A stretch of 5,787 nucleotides of DNA, from NCBI GenBank assembly GCA_015711695.1, contig JACVIW010000163.1, positions 1 to 5,787 on the forward strand, in the 5' to 3' direction. Source of the stretch: Candidatus Geohydrothermomicrobium daggyaiense (GTDB lineage: Bacteria > Actinomycetota > Geothermincolia > Fen-727 > JACVIW01). Positions 4,751 through 5,787 of the stretch are shown one piece after another. Made by a program: the position numbers and the translations under genes. The notes below the pieces were generated by a model. It had not been told where the DNA came from. It saw nothing but the letters and a program-made list of their open reading frames with translations, and did not search any database. The first letter of the stretch is position 1; each line of letters opens with the position of its first letter.

Positions 4751-5787
4751 AAGATTTTGAGAAGGGCATCAAGGTTTATCGCACTCATTTGCTTTTTTAC
4801 TTTTATTCTCTTCTCTGGATCGCCTTTTGCCAGGGCAGGAGCTGCCCCGCTCAGTGTACCGGTATGGACCTGGAAAAATCCCGTTCCAATGGGAAACATC
4901 ATACGGGCAGTAACCGCTGTTGACGTTGAAACTGCATGGATTGGGGGTGGAGGAGGCACGGTTCTTAAAACGAACAATGGAGGTTCTTCCTGGTTCACCC
5001 AGTGCGTGCTCGGGTCGAATGCGTATATTACAGACATGGATTCTGTCAGTTCCACGCGCGCCTGGGCAGTAGGTTATTTCTGGGTTCAGCCGGTTCCCCT
5101 TGCTTTTATACTCAGAACCACAGATGGAAGGACCTGGGAGGTTTACGATAGCTTTGTAGCGCATATGCTTCACAAAATAAGTGCTGCTGATGGACAAAAC
5201 CTGTGGGCTGTCGGTGCGGAAGGCAGAATAGTACACACGACAAATGGCGGCGAGGAATGGATAATCCAGAATTCGGGCACGGCGAGAAACCTTTTTGGAG
5301 TGTGGGCAGAAACACCGAATGACGCATGGGCTGTTGGCGAATCTGGCACGGTCCTGAAAACGAATGATGGAGGCGTAACATGGCATTCAGTAAATGTGCC
5401 GACAAGCGTGAACCTTTATGGGGTTGCAGCCCAGGGCACCAATACGGCATGGGTAATAGGGGATGGCGGTCTTATTCTTAAGACAACAAATGGTGGAGCA
5501 AGCTGGACTTCCCAGAATTCTGGTGTGACGTCTCGCCTGGAGGACATAGTAAGAACGCATCCTGACTGCTTATGGGCGGTTGGTTCAAACGGCGTTATTC
5601 TCAACACAAGCAATAGCGGTACAACATGGACCAGACTGAACGCCGGCACGGACAAGAATCTCATAAGAGTTTCCGCTTACTGGTCTTATGCGGTCTGGTG
5701 TGCCGGTCACTCAACTCCGGGAAGGCCTGACTTAAATGCTCTGCTCAAAACAACAGATTCCGGGGCGAGGTGGGGTAACCTTGCGAG
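4748..5787 (+). CDS. Exported YCF48/BNR-like seven-bladed beta-propeller protein (3' end outside window)
   Basis: The frame from ATG 4748 stays open to the window edge: 346 codons plus two bases. Residues 1-32 form a signal peptide (a basic MKILRRASR start, a hydrophobic stretch to about 23, and an AxA-like FARAGA end), so the protein is exported. The mature part repeats the pattern WAVG..G.ILKTTNGG..W. The repeat-starting tryptophans are at 64, 106, 153, 194, 235, 276 and 317, giving spacings of 42, 47, 41, 41, 41 and 41. This is the YCF48/BNR-like repeat, and seven copies fit a complete seven-bladed propeller. Blade 2 carries an inserted FWVQPVPLAF loop and blade 7 a GHSTPGRPDLN loop. YCF48 proper assists photosystem II assembly, but nothing here suggests photosynthesis; many bacteria carry such propellers with unknown roles, perhaps in binding at the cell surface. 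More domains or an anchor could follow beyond the edge. Confidence 0.85.
   Translation, partial: MKILRRASRFIALICFFTFILFSGSPFARAGAAPLSVPVWTWKNPVPMGNIIRAVTAVDVETAWIGGGGGTVLKTNNGGSSWFTQCVLGSNAYITDMDSVSSTRAWAVGYFWVQPVPLAFILRTTDGRTWEVYDSFVAHMLHKISAADGQNLWAVGAEGRIVHTTNGGEEWIIQNSGTARNLFGVWAETPNDAWAVGESGTVLKTNDGGVTWHSVNVPTSVNLYGVAAQGTNTAWVIGDGGLILKTTNGGASWTSQNSGVTSRLEDIVRTHPDCLWAVGSNGVILNTSNSGTTWTRLNAGTDKNLIRVSAYWSYAVWCAGHSTPGRPDLNALLKTTDSGARWGNLA

Noticed and set aside
4534..5664. Several long minus-strand frames opposite the propeller gene
   Set aside because: The plus-strand frame has a signal peptide and seven regular repeats; the long antisense frames follow from repeat codon bias and have no domain of their own.

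Overview
This is a bacterial window of mixed base composition (by eye a little under 50% G+C). Its genes have ATG starts with Shine-Dalgarno-like sequences. Nothing fixes the taxon. A secreted protein built from WAVG...LKTTNGG...W repeats, next to an FHS-type MFS permease and a DUF819 membrane protein, would fit many uncultivated environmental bacteria. I see no tRNA, rRNA, CRISPR array, transposase or phage gene.

Layout. Positions 2-208 (minus strand) hold the first ~60 codons of a histidine phosphatase / phosphoglycerate-mutase-like gene. It keeps its catalytic LVRHGQT motif, then breaks off in an A+T-rich stretch and stops, so it looks like a decayed or truncated copy. Positions 209-705 are a gene-poor gap. 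It contains a near-perfect nested palindrome at 405-438, an extended -10 promoter candidate near 506-514, a possible 34-codon leader ORF with a strong AGGAGG (553-657), and an inverted repeat at 602-653.

The plus-strand pair that follows looks like an operon. The first gene is an extended short-chain dehydrogenase/epimerase (706-1712) that needs one frameshift in a run of five G at 854-858. The second, 32 bases downstream, is a 12-helix MFS permease (1745-2944). The epimerase's real amino terminus, with the GGSGFVG nucleotide-binding loop, lies in a different frame from the rest of the protein. The plus-strand frame that opens at a TTG at 654 therefore begins with about 69 meaningless residues.

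After a 253-base gap with its own promoter candidate comes a DUF819-family membrane protein (3198-4382). A 365-base A+T-rich gap with a plausible sigma-70-type promoter follows. The last gene (4748 to the window end, incomplete) encodes an exported YCF48/BNR-like beta-propeller with seven visible blades, the last five at an exact 41-residue spacing.

How they work together: the epimerase and permease are probably co-transcribed and may handle a sugar or related metabolite, but no substrate can be read from the sequence. The DUF819 protein and the propeller appear to be separate transcription units. I see no convincing new multi-gene system. The most useful observations are the frameshifted epimerase with its ATGA junction, the truncated phosphatase, the 405-438 palindrome, the possible leader ORF, and the regular secreted propeller that runs off the window.
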